Part shown: positions 12,874-24,800 of the stretch, one piece after another
Layout: every line of letters starts with the position of its first letter
Position numbering within the stretch: position 1 is the first letter of the stretch
From: Megalonaias nervosa
Lineage: Eukaryota; Mollusca; Bivalvia; Unionida; Unionidae
NCBI GenBank assembly: GCA_016617855.1
Contig: JAECUM010009738.1
Span: 50,070 to 114,069, forward strand
Direction: 5' to 3'
DNA: 64,000 nucleotides
Notes under the pieces: generated by a model
Databases searched by the model: none
What the model was told of the DNA's origin: nothing
What the model saw: only the letters and a program-made list of their open reading frames with translations
Made by a program: the position numbers and the translations under genes

Positions 12874-15800
12874 TTGAGTTGATATGTGAGTGTTGGGCAT
12901 TTGGTTTTAGTTTTGAGATGTAACAATTTTCAGGCTTTATATGATAGTTTATATTAAGTTCTTCAGCCTGACATACATACATTTTCTTTTGCCTAATTGC
13001 CCAAGTTAACCCATCAGAATGGGTTTTATCTTCTTCAGGTCCTTGGTCTTGCATTGCATCCTGGGTATTCATTTACTCTTAATTACTGTATGCCATCAAA
13101 ACTACATTAACATCCAGAATTTTTTAGAGGGGGAGGAATGGTGGGCAGCAGTTCTTCAGATTCCACCACCCTCAATTTTTAATTTGACTGGTGAACATGA
13201 AACACTTAGAACAGTTTGGATTACCCCCACCAACACCATTTTTAAGTATATTAATTTTCCTTCTAATATTCCACCTTTTCAAGTTTAAATTCTGAAACGT
13301 CCCTCAGGAAAGACTTTTTCCTCAACGTGTACAACTTTCCTGTCTTCATAGGACACTATGGAAGAAATGCTGCTTCTCCGGTGATGGGGAATATATAGTG
13401 GCAGGTTCCGCCAAGCAACATTCACTTTATATCTGGGAGAAAAGTGTTGGCAACCTTGTGAAAATCCTACATGGTACTAAAGGAGAATTATTATTGGATG
13501 TTGTGGTAAGTTCAAATGATTCATGGGGCAGGAAAATTGAGATATACATTAAAACATAGCATTATGAACACCTGGTTTTGATAGAAAGTAGCCTAGAACA
13601 CACAGATTTTGAATGAGATATACAGTCAAACCTAGACATTGGCCTAGAACAGTCAGATTTTCATTGAGATGTATGTAAAACCCATCCTTTTGAACACCTG
13701 GATTTGATAGACAATGGTCTAGAACAAACATATTTTCATTGAGATATACAGTAAACCCAGGCTTTTTGGGACACCTGATTTTGGTAGAAAGTGGTCTAGA
13801 ACAGACAGATTTTGATTGAGATATACAGTAAAATAGTGCCATTTGGACACCTAGTTTTGATAGACAGTGGCCTAGAACAGAGATTTTCAATGAGATGTAC
13901 AGCAAAACCTGGCCTTTTGGACATCTGGTTTTGATAGTGATCTAGAACAGGCAGATTTTAATTGAGATGTACAGTAAAACAAGGCCTTTTGGACACCTGT
14001 TTTTAATAGACTGTGTTCTGGAACAGATTTTCATTGAGATATACAATAAAATGATTTATTTTGGACACCTGGTTTTGATAGTGATCTAGAACAAACAGAA
14101 TTTCATTGAGATAATACAGTAAAACTATCCCTTTTTGGACACCTGGCTTTTATAGACAGTGGTCAAGAACAGAAAGATTTTCACTGAGGTATATAGTAAA
14201 ACCAGGCTTTTTGGACACATTATTTGGATCAAAAGTTATCTAAAACTGACAGTTTTTCATTGAGATTTACTGTAAAACTTGGCCTTTTGGAATCCTGGTT
14301 TTAATAGTGTTCTTGAACAAATACATTTTCATTGAGATATACAGTAAACTAGGCATTTTGGACACCTGGTTTTGATAGTGGCTTAGAGCAGACTGAGATG
14401 TACAGTAAACCCAGGCCTCTTTGGACACCTGGTTTTGATAGTGGCTTAGAGCAGACTGAGATGTACAGTAAACCCAGGCCTCTTTGGACACCTGGTTTTG
14501 ATAGACAGTGGTTTAGAACAAACAGATTTTCATTGAGATATACAGTAAACCCAGGCCTTTTTGGACACCTGATTTTGATAGTGGTTTAGAACAGGCTGAT
14601 TTTTGTAGAGATATACAATAAAACTAGGCTTTTTGGACACCATGTTTTGATAGACATTGGTTTAGAACAAACAGATTTTCATTGAGATATGCAGTAAAAC
14701 TAGGCCTTTTGGATACCTGGTTTTGATAGAGATTTAGAACAGATTTATGTTTCATCAAGATGTACAGTAAACACAAAGTCACCATTTTGTTAAATATTAT
14801 GAATTCATTTATTTAAGTGAGTTCGAAAATTGGTCTTGTGGAAAATGAAAATTTTTGGTACGTAAATTGTTGGAACAAGGAAAGGGTCACACTGTTTCCA
14901 TAGAAGGGTCAATGTTCGTTTTGGTTCTTTAAATTTGTTGCTTGTCACAACAACAGAAATAATAAACTAAAAGGTACTCAACAAATAATAGTGACTTCAC
15001 AGAACTAATTTTATCTATTCAAGACTTTAACTATTATGAATGCACCAGTGGCCTAGTGGTTAGAGCTTCTGCCTCGGATGCGGGAGGTCGCGGTTTCGAA
15101 CCCTGGCTGAGTCATACCAAAGACTTATAAAAATGGTACTAACAGCTGCCTCGCTTGGTGTTCAGCATTAAGAGGTTAGTGTTGGGACTGGTTGGCCTGG
15201 TGTCAGAATAATGTGACTGAGTGGGACATCATTCTGCATGTTTGCGGCATGATGCCCCAGTGCTAGACACCACTCTAAACTGCCACACTGCAGACATCAT
15301 AGTGATATGACTGAAATTTTTTTAAAGCTACGTGAAAAATCCAAATCACAGACACACTCTTAACTATTATGAATACACTAGAGTACAGTAGAACCTGTCA
15401 TGAGCGACCTCTGCTATGAACAACCACCTGTCATGTATGACCACAATCGTAATGCACAGATAGATTTTATTATATAAACGCTTTGTTATAAGCGACCACC
15501 TGCTGAACGCGACCAGCGACCACGATTTCTTGGCAAAATATGCATTTCGACACTGCTATGAACGACCGCATCGCAAAAAACAGAGATCAACGCCATTGAC
15601 CTTGACTTAATCCTTTGTAAACATGAGAGCTCAGGATACATGTAGTATGCAAACAAAGTGCACATTAAATAACACTAAACAACCATAAGGCAAGATAAAC
15701 ACCACTAACCATCATTTAATCCTTTGTATCAACGACCGCATAAATAGTAAAGATTGTTCTAATACAGTATTTAAAAAAAAAAAAAAAATTGGCTGGCTAC

Positions 15801-18800
15801 CAGTTTAGTGAAATTTGCAAGTCCAGCGTATGGTGTCATTTGTAAATTGCAGTAAACCAGACTAAAGTACATGTCACTAACTGCCATTGTAGTGACGAAG
15901 TCATGTGAGTTGCCAGTAAGATTAACAATTTTTCATCAAAGGGAGTAATGATGGACATAAGCGGTCAATTTAGAGGTTTGTATTTTTTCTTTATCTTTGT
16001 GAAAGCCCACACATATCTTTTGAAAGGGCTTCAGTGTAGGGTTGAGTACATCGTTTGTCTTTCCAGTTAATCTGTAATGCCTGCGGGTGAATGAGGTCTT
16101 TGTCTTTAACACTAGTAAGTGAGAATCATTTCTGGATTGGTTTTTTTTATATTATTATTCCTTTTGTTACAGTGTTTCACCAAGCCACCATTTGTTTACC
16201 CGGGTCGCAGCCTTTGTTTATCAAGCTATAACGCTGGTGATTTAAACTTCGTCTCAAAAAAATGTATTGTTTCTTGATGATTTAATTATTTTTTGGGGTT
16301 TCATTCATTGGTAAATAATATATATTTATTCCACATTTCCCCAAATCCTGATCAAAATCGAAATATATCTAGTCGTTATTACATCAACACTAATAACAAT
16401 GGCAGAACCTCCAATGAAAAAAAGAAAAATTCTAACACTGGAAGAAAGATTTAATGTAATTGAAAGAAGTGAAAAAGGGGAGACAGCTCGCAAAATAGCA
16501 AAGAGGTAAATCTGGTACTCCTCCAACTGCTGATAATGATAGTGGCAATGAGTCATCTATTGGTGAAATTCTGCCTCTGGTTATTTCACATTCTACAGTC
16601 ATAGAACATTTAAAGGAGATTAAAGAATATGCTTTACAGCATTGCAATCCCAAACTTTTGCATCTTTGCTCAGAAACGGAGATACATGTTCAGACCAATC
16701 AGCTGAGTAAAAATGTGAACAAAGAAGTATAATGGATTTCTTAAAGAAAAGTGATTAAGTGCATAGAATAAGATACATAGATCATAGCTAACTGCAGTTT
16801 TTGTTGCATGTGAAACAACTCTAAAATTTATGGTCATGGGAAGTTACCTTATGGTTAGGATAAATATTACCTTTGTTTATTTCGCAAATCATATACATGT
16901 GCTAATACATGTACATATTCATGTGATGTTCAAATATAAATTTGATTCATGTTGTTTGATAGATTTAAACTGTGTATCTTTATTATATCAAGTTATTTTG
17001 AGAGGAATACATGCAATATTTAACAAGATTTATGAATAAAGGATATGATACATGTACAGTGAGTATGGGTATTTTTTTCTTCTTCAACAGTGCTAACTAC
17101 TGACCCTGGAAACCAGTCCATTTTCACACACCTGTTAGGAGAGACCACCTGTCTTGGGAGACCACTTTTGGTTGGCAGAAGGGGTGGTCTCTTATAACAG
17201 GTTTTAGTGTACTAATTTTGTTCATTCAGGATCTTGGCAGCTATTAATGCACCAGAGTACTAATTTTATCCATTCAGTATCTTGGTTTTTATAAATGTTA
17301 ATGTACAAAATTTTATCCTTTCAAGGAATGCAAAGGAATTGGTTTTATTAGCTATATTATAAATGCACCAGAGTACTAATTTTATCCATTGAAAGAATGC
17401 ATAGGAATTGGTTTTATTAGCTATATTATAAATGCACCAGAGTACTAATTTTATCCATTGAAAGAATGCATAGGAATTGGTTTTATTAGCTATATGATGA
17501 ATGCATTAGAGTACAACATTTTATCCATTCAAGGAATGCATTGGAACTGGTTTTATTTGCTCTCTTGATCATAGACAAGGAGAGTTAATGGGAAGGTTTG
17601 CTGTCTGCTGTCCATCCATGCATTAGCACAAGTTTTTTATCACTCCTAATTTACTTGGAGGATTGCCATGAAACTTTATACACACATTCATCACATGGTC
17701 TAGTTAGTTATAAATGAAAATGGTGCTGCTTAGATATCCAATATTGCCACCACAGTGGCCATCTTGAAAATCATGTTATTACAGCTCCTGAATAGAAAGT
17801 CAGATTGATATGATATTTTCACCAGGAAGACTCCTTATGCTGTCTGATTGGTCGTAAATTAAAATGGTTCAGATCTGACATCCATTGTGGCTACCACAGT
17901 GACCATCCTGAATGGATGGTCATTATCAAAACGGGGTTCTCACTAAAAGACTTCTTATGATATCTGCTTGGTCCTAAATGAAAATGGTACTGATCTGACA
18001 TTTAGTATGTCCAGAACAGTGGCGATTATGAAAATTTTGCTACTCCTCCTGAATAGTTGGTCATATCATCATGGTGTTTCACTGAAGACTTCTTATCATG
18101 TCAGGTTGGTCCTAAATGAAAATGGTGCTGCTCAGGCATCCAATATTGCCACCACAGTGACTATCTTGAAAATCTTGTTATCACTACTACTGGATGAATG
18201 GCCATATCACCATAGGATTTTCACTGAAAAACTTATTATGATCTCTTTCTTGGTCATAAATGAAAATAGTGCCGACCTGATCTCCAGTATGGCCACCACA
18301 ATGGCCGTCTTGAAATCTTGTTATTGCTACTTCACCTAGATGACTGGTCATATCATCATTGTGCTTTCACCAAAAGACTAATTATGATGTCTATTTGGTC
18401 CTAAATGGACTGATATCCAGTATGGCCACTATGACAGTCATCTTGAAAATCTTTTCAAAACCGAAAGTCATATCATCTTGGGGTTTTCAGCAGAAGATTT
18501 CTTACGATGTCTTGTTGGGCCTTACTTAAAAAGGTGCTGATCTGATTTTCAACTAGAAAATTTTGTTGTCACTATTCCTTATAAATGGAAAGTCATTTTG
18601 ACATCTGCAAAGTTTTTGGTGTTTTGTTGGTCCTAAATGAAAATCATGCAAACTGATCCACCATGGTAGCCGTCTTGAAGTTCTTTTATCTCTACTCCTC
18701 ACAAATGTATGGCAGAATGGTGTTTCACATATAGACATCTTATGATACCTCGTTGGTCCTAAATGAAAATGATGCCAATTTGACATCTAATATTAACTGC

Positions 18801-21800
18801 CTCAATGGCCATCTTGAAAATCTTGTTGTCAGTTCTCTTAAATTAATGGTCATATTAACATGGAGTTTTCAGCAAAAGAATTCTAATGATGCCTACTTGG
18901 TTCTGAATGAAAATGGTGCCAATCAAACATTCATTATGACCACGACAGCAGCTAATTTTGAAAACGGAATATCTGAAATACCTTTAACACTCAGCAGTTA
19001 AAGTAAGAAGTTGTCTTGTCTTTAACTCCAGGATTCTTTTCAGCAAATAATGCACCAATCCCTTGAAGGAACTCCTATCAGTTTTAATGGGACAGTTTTA
19101 CATTTTTTTGACAGTGGCATCCAGTGAGACCAATTATTGCCTCAATTTCAAGTGGAGTGGTTTCTATTTGGGCACAGAATCAAGTGGTAAGTGACTGAAT
19201 GAAATGGAACCATATACTGGATATAAACTTATCAATGTACTCCTAATTGTATTTCTTGTTTACATGTAGATGCTTATTACCTGCTTACATTTCCATAATT
19301 TCTTGATGTTTTAAATCAAAATTAATGTTAGAAAGTCGGTTTATAATTGATGCAAGGCAACATAATTAATTTCAAGTTTGAAACTGTTATTTTGTTTCAG
19401 TTATAAAAAGTGTACAAACTAATACAAATGCCACTTTAAGGCTCAAGTGTTGAGCCATTACGGTCTTTTGTGGTGGATATAACCAAAGAACTTGGCAGTG
19501 TTTTGGATGGATGACTGCTTACCCGGCCACATGTCAGAGTCCAGAATCAAAGCAAGGATTACATTGTTAATAGCAAGGATATTATAAGTTCACTTTGACA
19601 TGTAAGAAGCACATTCTGAAAATTTGTTATGCAGTGCTCTAAGTTAACACAGGTTTAGATCTTTCTCTGAAGTAGCAGGCTATATTTTAAAAGGTTGCAG
19701 TGGGGTAAAAGCAAGCATATTGACAAGTATATTAAAGCTACAGAAGTTGATGACTTCATATTAAAGGTAAATGGTTTTTAAGCAGGTAGAAGGCTAAGGG
19801 GAACAACACTGCATGTAATTGATGAATCAGCCAATTTTCTCATTACTTTCTACTTGTATCATATACTGGTTATGTATGGTATATAAAGATTCATTTCCTA
19901 TGTGTTTTTTATCCTTTTCATTGAACCATTGAAATCATGAAGTTTTTATTTTAAATGCTTGACCTCTATTCATTAGAGTCATTCCATCACATTTGAAATG
20001 TCATAAGTTCGACTTAGGTCAATTTAATTCTTACGGCTGTTCCATTTAAACATACATGGTACCAGGGAAGGCAGTTTTTTAAAAATATATGCCAGGTTAC
20101 TTTGACTTCACGGAGTTCATATTAAAATGATAAAGAAAATTATAAATTGCATCTATGGGTGAGTACCCCACTTTAAAAGTGCCTTCCCTGGGCCCCATGT
20201 ATGTTTTAATGGAACAGCTCTTATAACTGATATTTTTGTTGCATTAATGTTCTTAATCATTGTTTACAGATTTTCTAGTATTGGCAAAAGAAGTTTCACA
20301 CAGTCACTTCGATAACTTGGAAACATGTTTCAAAAAATGAAAACAATATTAATGAGGTGCCGGAGATAAGCATTGTATGTAATATGTCAGTTCTATATAT
20401 TACAGTGGTTCCCACCTTTGAGACTCGTATATATTAGTAATATATATTACAGTGGTCTTCTCCTTTGAGACTCCTTTATTTTAGTAATGTGTATTACAGT
20501 GGTCTTCTCTTATGAAACCCACCAGTCCCCTCCTTGGAGACTCTTCTACATCAATACTATGCATTACAGTGGTCCTGTCTTATGAGATCACTGGATTTTA
20601 GTACTATATATAACAGTGGTCCCATCCTGAGCTTTTGGGTCTCCATTATAAGTATTATATATTATAGAGGTCCTCTTTTATGAGATGACTCCTGTCAGTA
20701 CTTTGTATTACAGTGGTCTTGTGCTATGAGACCTGTCTATATCTGTACTATGTATTAGTTATCCCCACTTATGAAACTCCAATGTACTACTACTATGTAA
20801 AACAGTGGTCCTTCTATGAGACTCAATATATTTACTAGGTATTACAGTGGTCCTCTCATATGAGACTTTCTATACTATATATTACAGTAGTCCTCTCTCA
20901 TGAGACTCCTCAATATATGTACTATGTATTACTGTGTTCCTCTCATATTAGACCTTGTCTGGGATAGTTAGGCTGGGGATTTGTTGTTCCTTGGATATTA
21001 TTTACTTCCTTTTCCTCCAGTGACCCCCTCTTATAAATCACCCATTCACAGGGAAGGTATGGTCATATAAGTTGGAGCATATTTATTACTGTTTTTGATT
21101 ATCTTATGCAGGGACAAATTAGAAATTGAATGCTAGTTGAATTCAAAAAGAATGCAGAACAAGATTGAATTTCCACAGAAATAGACCTGTTATTTTGGAC
21201 CATCATAAAAGCATCATACTAAGAGGTTCAGCTTCAATCTATGAAACTGTACTTGATAGTTACATATGTAGTCCATAATGTATCTGTGTAGGAAAACTGT
21301 ACTTGATAGTTACATAATGTAGTCCATAATATATCTGTGTAGGAAAACTGTGCTCAGTAGTTACATACGTAGCCCATAATGTATCTGAGTAGGAAATCTG
21401 TACTTGATAGTTACATATGTAGTCCATAATGTATCTGTGTAGGAAAGCTGTACTTGATAGTTACATATGTAGCCTATAACATATCTGTATAGGAAAGCTG
21501 TACTTGATAGTTCCATATGTAGCCCATAATGTATCTGTGTAGGAAAACTGGAGTGCCTTTGCTCCGGACTTCAAGGAACTTGATGAAAATGTGGAGTATG
21601 AGGAACGGGAGTCAGAATTTGATGAAGAGGATGAAGACAAGGAAAAGGAGGAAGCCAAAGGTAAACACTGTGTTCTATTGTTATTTTCCCAGTAATAGGT
21701 TGACCATTGTGTTCAGGAACATTATCCTAAGGCCATTTTACAATCAAACATTCTGAGTTACCAGATAATCTTGTGACAATTAATATATACAAAAGAAAGA

Positions 21801-24800
21801 ACACATGTACACACACATACAAGATGCATTGTTTATAGGTACACAAATTCATGTTGTCATGGTGAAATAGATTTTGTAACTCTATAAATTCATTTATTTT
21901 TATGGGTATCAATTTTCATGGTTTTTGGAAAATTGCATTTTTTCATGCTTAGTTTCATGGATTATATAAAGGTCCTATTGTTTCAAATGAATACTAATCA
22001 TTCATTGGGTATTCTAAATTCATGGTTAGAACACTGATCATTCATTGGGTATTCTAAATTCATGGTTAGAACAGTGATCATTCATTGGGTATTCTAAATC
22101 CATGGTTGGAACAGTGATCATTCATTGGGTATTCTAAATTCATGGTTAGAACAGTGATCATTCATTGGGTATCCTAAATTCATGGTTAGAACAGTGACCA
22201 TTCATTGGGTTCATGGTTAGAAGCAACCTGAAATCCATGAAAATTTTTTGATGATGAAAAATAGTGAATTGACTTTATTAAAATGTTTTATTTGTGTTTT
22301 TTCATCAAATTTGATTTAAAAAACCCATAAATAGCCAACAGCAAAAAGGTAGTTATTTATTCATAATTGAGGTTAATCTTTGAAGAAATTGATCCTCTTT
22401 TTTGTATTTAATCTAACAGTTTATTTTTAATGGTTTTGTATGTTTTGACTGTTTATATAAAAGCTAACTTGAATGATTTTATATATTCATCCTTTAAGTA
22501 TAAATATAATATTTAGTTAAAATAGGAAGAAATTCCACAAAATATCCACCTGTTCACTTCCTGGGAGAATCTCCTACAATAGTTTAAAATGGTGTCAAGA
22601 ATTTGAACTAATGTCACAGTGGTAGATCTGATGTTCTGTACTTTCATTCCCTTTCAAAAAGTAATCTGTCATCATATCTTAATTCTCTTTAAAAAAAAAT
22701 ATGATTAGTGTGATTATTCCGTGAATTAATTTCAAAAGCAATCATCTTGGTATCTTTTGTAAAAACTTTCGTCTGACTATAAATCTCAGACCACTCCTTC
22801 TACTTATGCTGATATTTAATACTTGCACCCAAGCCGTTTGCACAGTACTATGTTGCTTTTCTAATATTTTAATAAATATCATTGTAACACATTTTCAGTG
22901 AGTCTAGTTTTCACATGTTCATTAACTTACCCTTCTGCTTAACAATGTTATTACATGCTAGATTGTTCTTCATAGCATTTTGCCATGAGTTTGGAATTTT
23001 GGGTAACAAAGAGAGGTAGTCAAAGAATCATTACGTTTCTTTAAAAATCTTTTTACGTCATATTACCACTGTCATTCAGCTGAATCATTCCAAATTTCAA
23101 TGCCAGCTTCTTTCCAAGACTTGTATGCATAGCTTAGACCAGGAGGGACAATATTTACAATATGGGATTAATATTAATTTGGACAGTGTAGTTTTAATGA
23201 ACTTTTCCAAATGCTTCTAGTTTCTCCATAAATTCCAAATATCTGTTTTACTTTTGAATACAGTTGTAATTAAGTTTGCCAGTTATTTTAATTTTCAAGC
23301 AATCTTTTAACCATGTTGTCCTAATGTACCTAACAAATGAATTAGTTTGACTTGTATTTAACCCTCACACATTCTCAGGAGCTACTAGGATTTCACGTTT
23401 AATTATCTCTGCTTTACCACCCCATACAAATTTAATTAAAGTACGATTAAGTTCTGTTTCTATTTTTGCAGTTGGATTTGGAAGTGCTGAAAAAAGATGT
23501 ATGAATATGGGCAAAACAAGAGTTTTTACAACAAGTACCTTACCAACTACTGAAAGATTTCTTTGACTCCAACTTACTAATATTCTGTTTTGCAGTCTTT
23601 AATTTCTTCCTATAATTAATTTCTATCATTTGTCAGCTAATCTGAAGAAAAGTTTATATCAAGGAGTTTATGGTTAGAAATAGACACATTTTGGGTCCTT
23701 CACAGGACATATTCTTTCATTAGAAAATGTCTTGTTTCTAATCTAAATTCTTTGGTCATTAGTTACATTTAAGTCCAGATTATAGAAAAAAAGAAATATT
23801 TCAAAGTCTTTATAGTTAGTTTGCAAGAATATTGAGATTTCTGAAGAGGAATAAAAACATCAGCATATTAATTCAGTTTATATTTATTGATGTCAATGCA
23901 TAATAACCAAAGGTCTAAACCCAATGTACCTTATTTAACCAGCTAATAATCCCTGACGCCATATTCATATTCCACTTCCAAATGCTAACTCCCTCCATAG
24001 CAACTGAAAAATTTTCTTGACTACTTAAAATTTACTTTTCATTATATACATTAAAATAAGATCTATTTATCCTGTCATTAATAACTGCCTGTGGGAAGGA
24101 ACAATTTTTGCTGTACAAATGGAGGTAAAATATAAATCAAGAGAAGCGAAAATTCTCATCTGGCTGAATACTGGAGGCAGTTTTTCATTGGATATGACTT
24201 TTATGGGAGGTTGAATCGTATTTTTTATGGTAACATAGATGGCAGTCTTTTCACAAGTATCTTTTAACACACGTTTTTAACCGGTTTATTGATCATAGAG
24301 AGGGGGATAGGGTATTAAAGGCGTGAATATATGGGAAGTTTTCGGGTTTAGGCCTCAATGTTTGCTAGAAGCTCCATCTACCCTTGATCAAGTTTTCTAC
24401 TTAATGCCTCAGATTGTTATGTCCCTTGTTTTAGTTGTTTACAGTAAGAAGGCAAATAATGGATCATTTAATTATTTTATATCGGGGTGGAAGGTTTGTG
24501 GGGTTTTGTGTTTTCAGACTTATTTCCCACACAGTACTGATTCGTGTTGTTTTAATTAGGAAAAATAGAGTAGCCCCAACAATTTATCCTGTGATTCTTT
24601 GGCCAGATTGCAGAAATGTGTGCAGTTCTCTTTGAACTGATGATGTGTACAATTGCATGAGATTACAAATTGATAGTATATATGTATATTATCAATTACT
24701 TGAATGTGTTCATTTATGTAAATTGGCTGTAAATTGTCAATTACAAGAGCATGTTCACTGACAGAATGTGGATGTATATTGTGAAGTACTAGAGCATATT

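Larger units (their letters stand above)
15386..17209 (+). mobile_element. Tigger/pogo-type DNA transposon, internally deleted
   Basis: Starts CAGTAGAACCTGTCATGAGC and ends ACAGGTTTTAGTG, which are inverted termini, with TA at both flanks (15384-15385 and 17210-17211). Removing the element rejoins ...CACTAGAG-TA-CTAATTTT, which matches the 69-bp repeat unit next door (CACCAGAGTACTAATTTT). Inside are the transposase N-terminal DNA-binding segment and C-terminal tail but no DDE core. The CAGTA..CCTGT ends, TA target and CENP-B-like HTH identify the pogo/Tigger group. Confidence 0.9.

Noticed and set aside
12694..13072. ORFs over the CT-rich tract (poly-SL / poly-RE proteins)
   Set aside because: Artefacts of a dinucleotide microsatellite open in several frames; the same holds at 59433-59725 and 59823-60056.
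13549..14589. Repetitive ORFs in the exon E-F intron
   Set aside because: Frames over the ~80-bp satellite; units differ by indels that break any consistent frame.
15048..15130. Functional tRNA genes at the SINE heads (15048, 38075, 44549, 48694, 59087)
   Set aside because: A and B boxes are present, but no complete cloverleaf with paired acceptor stem follows, and each head continues into a SINE body.
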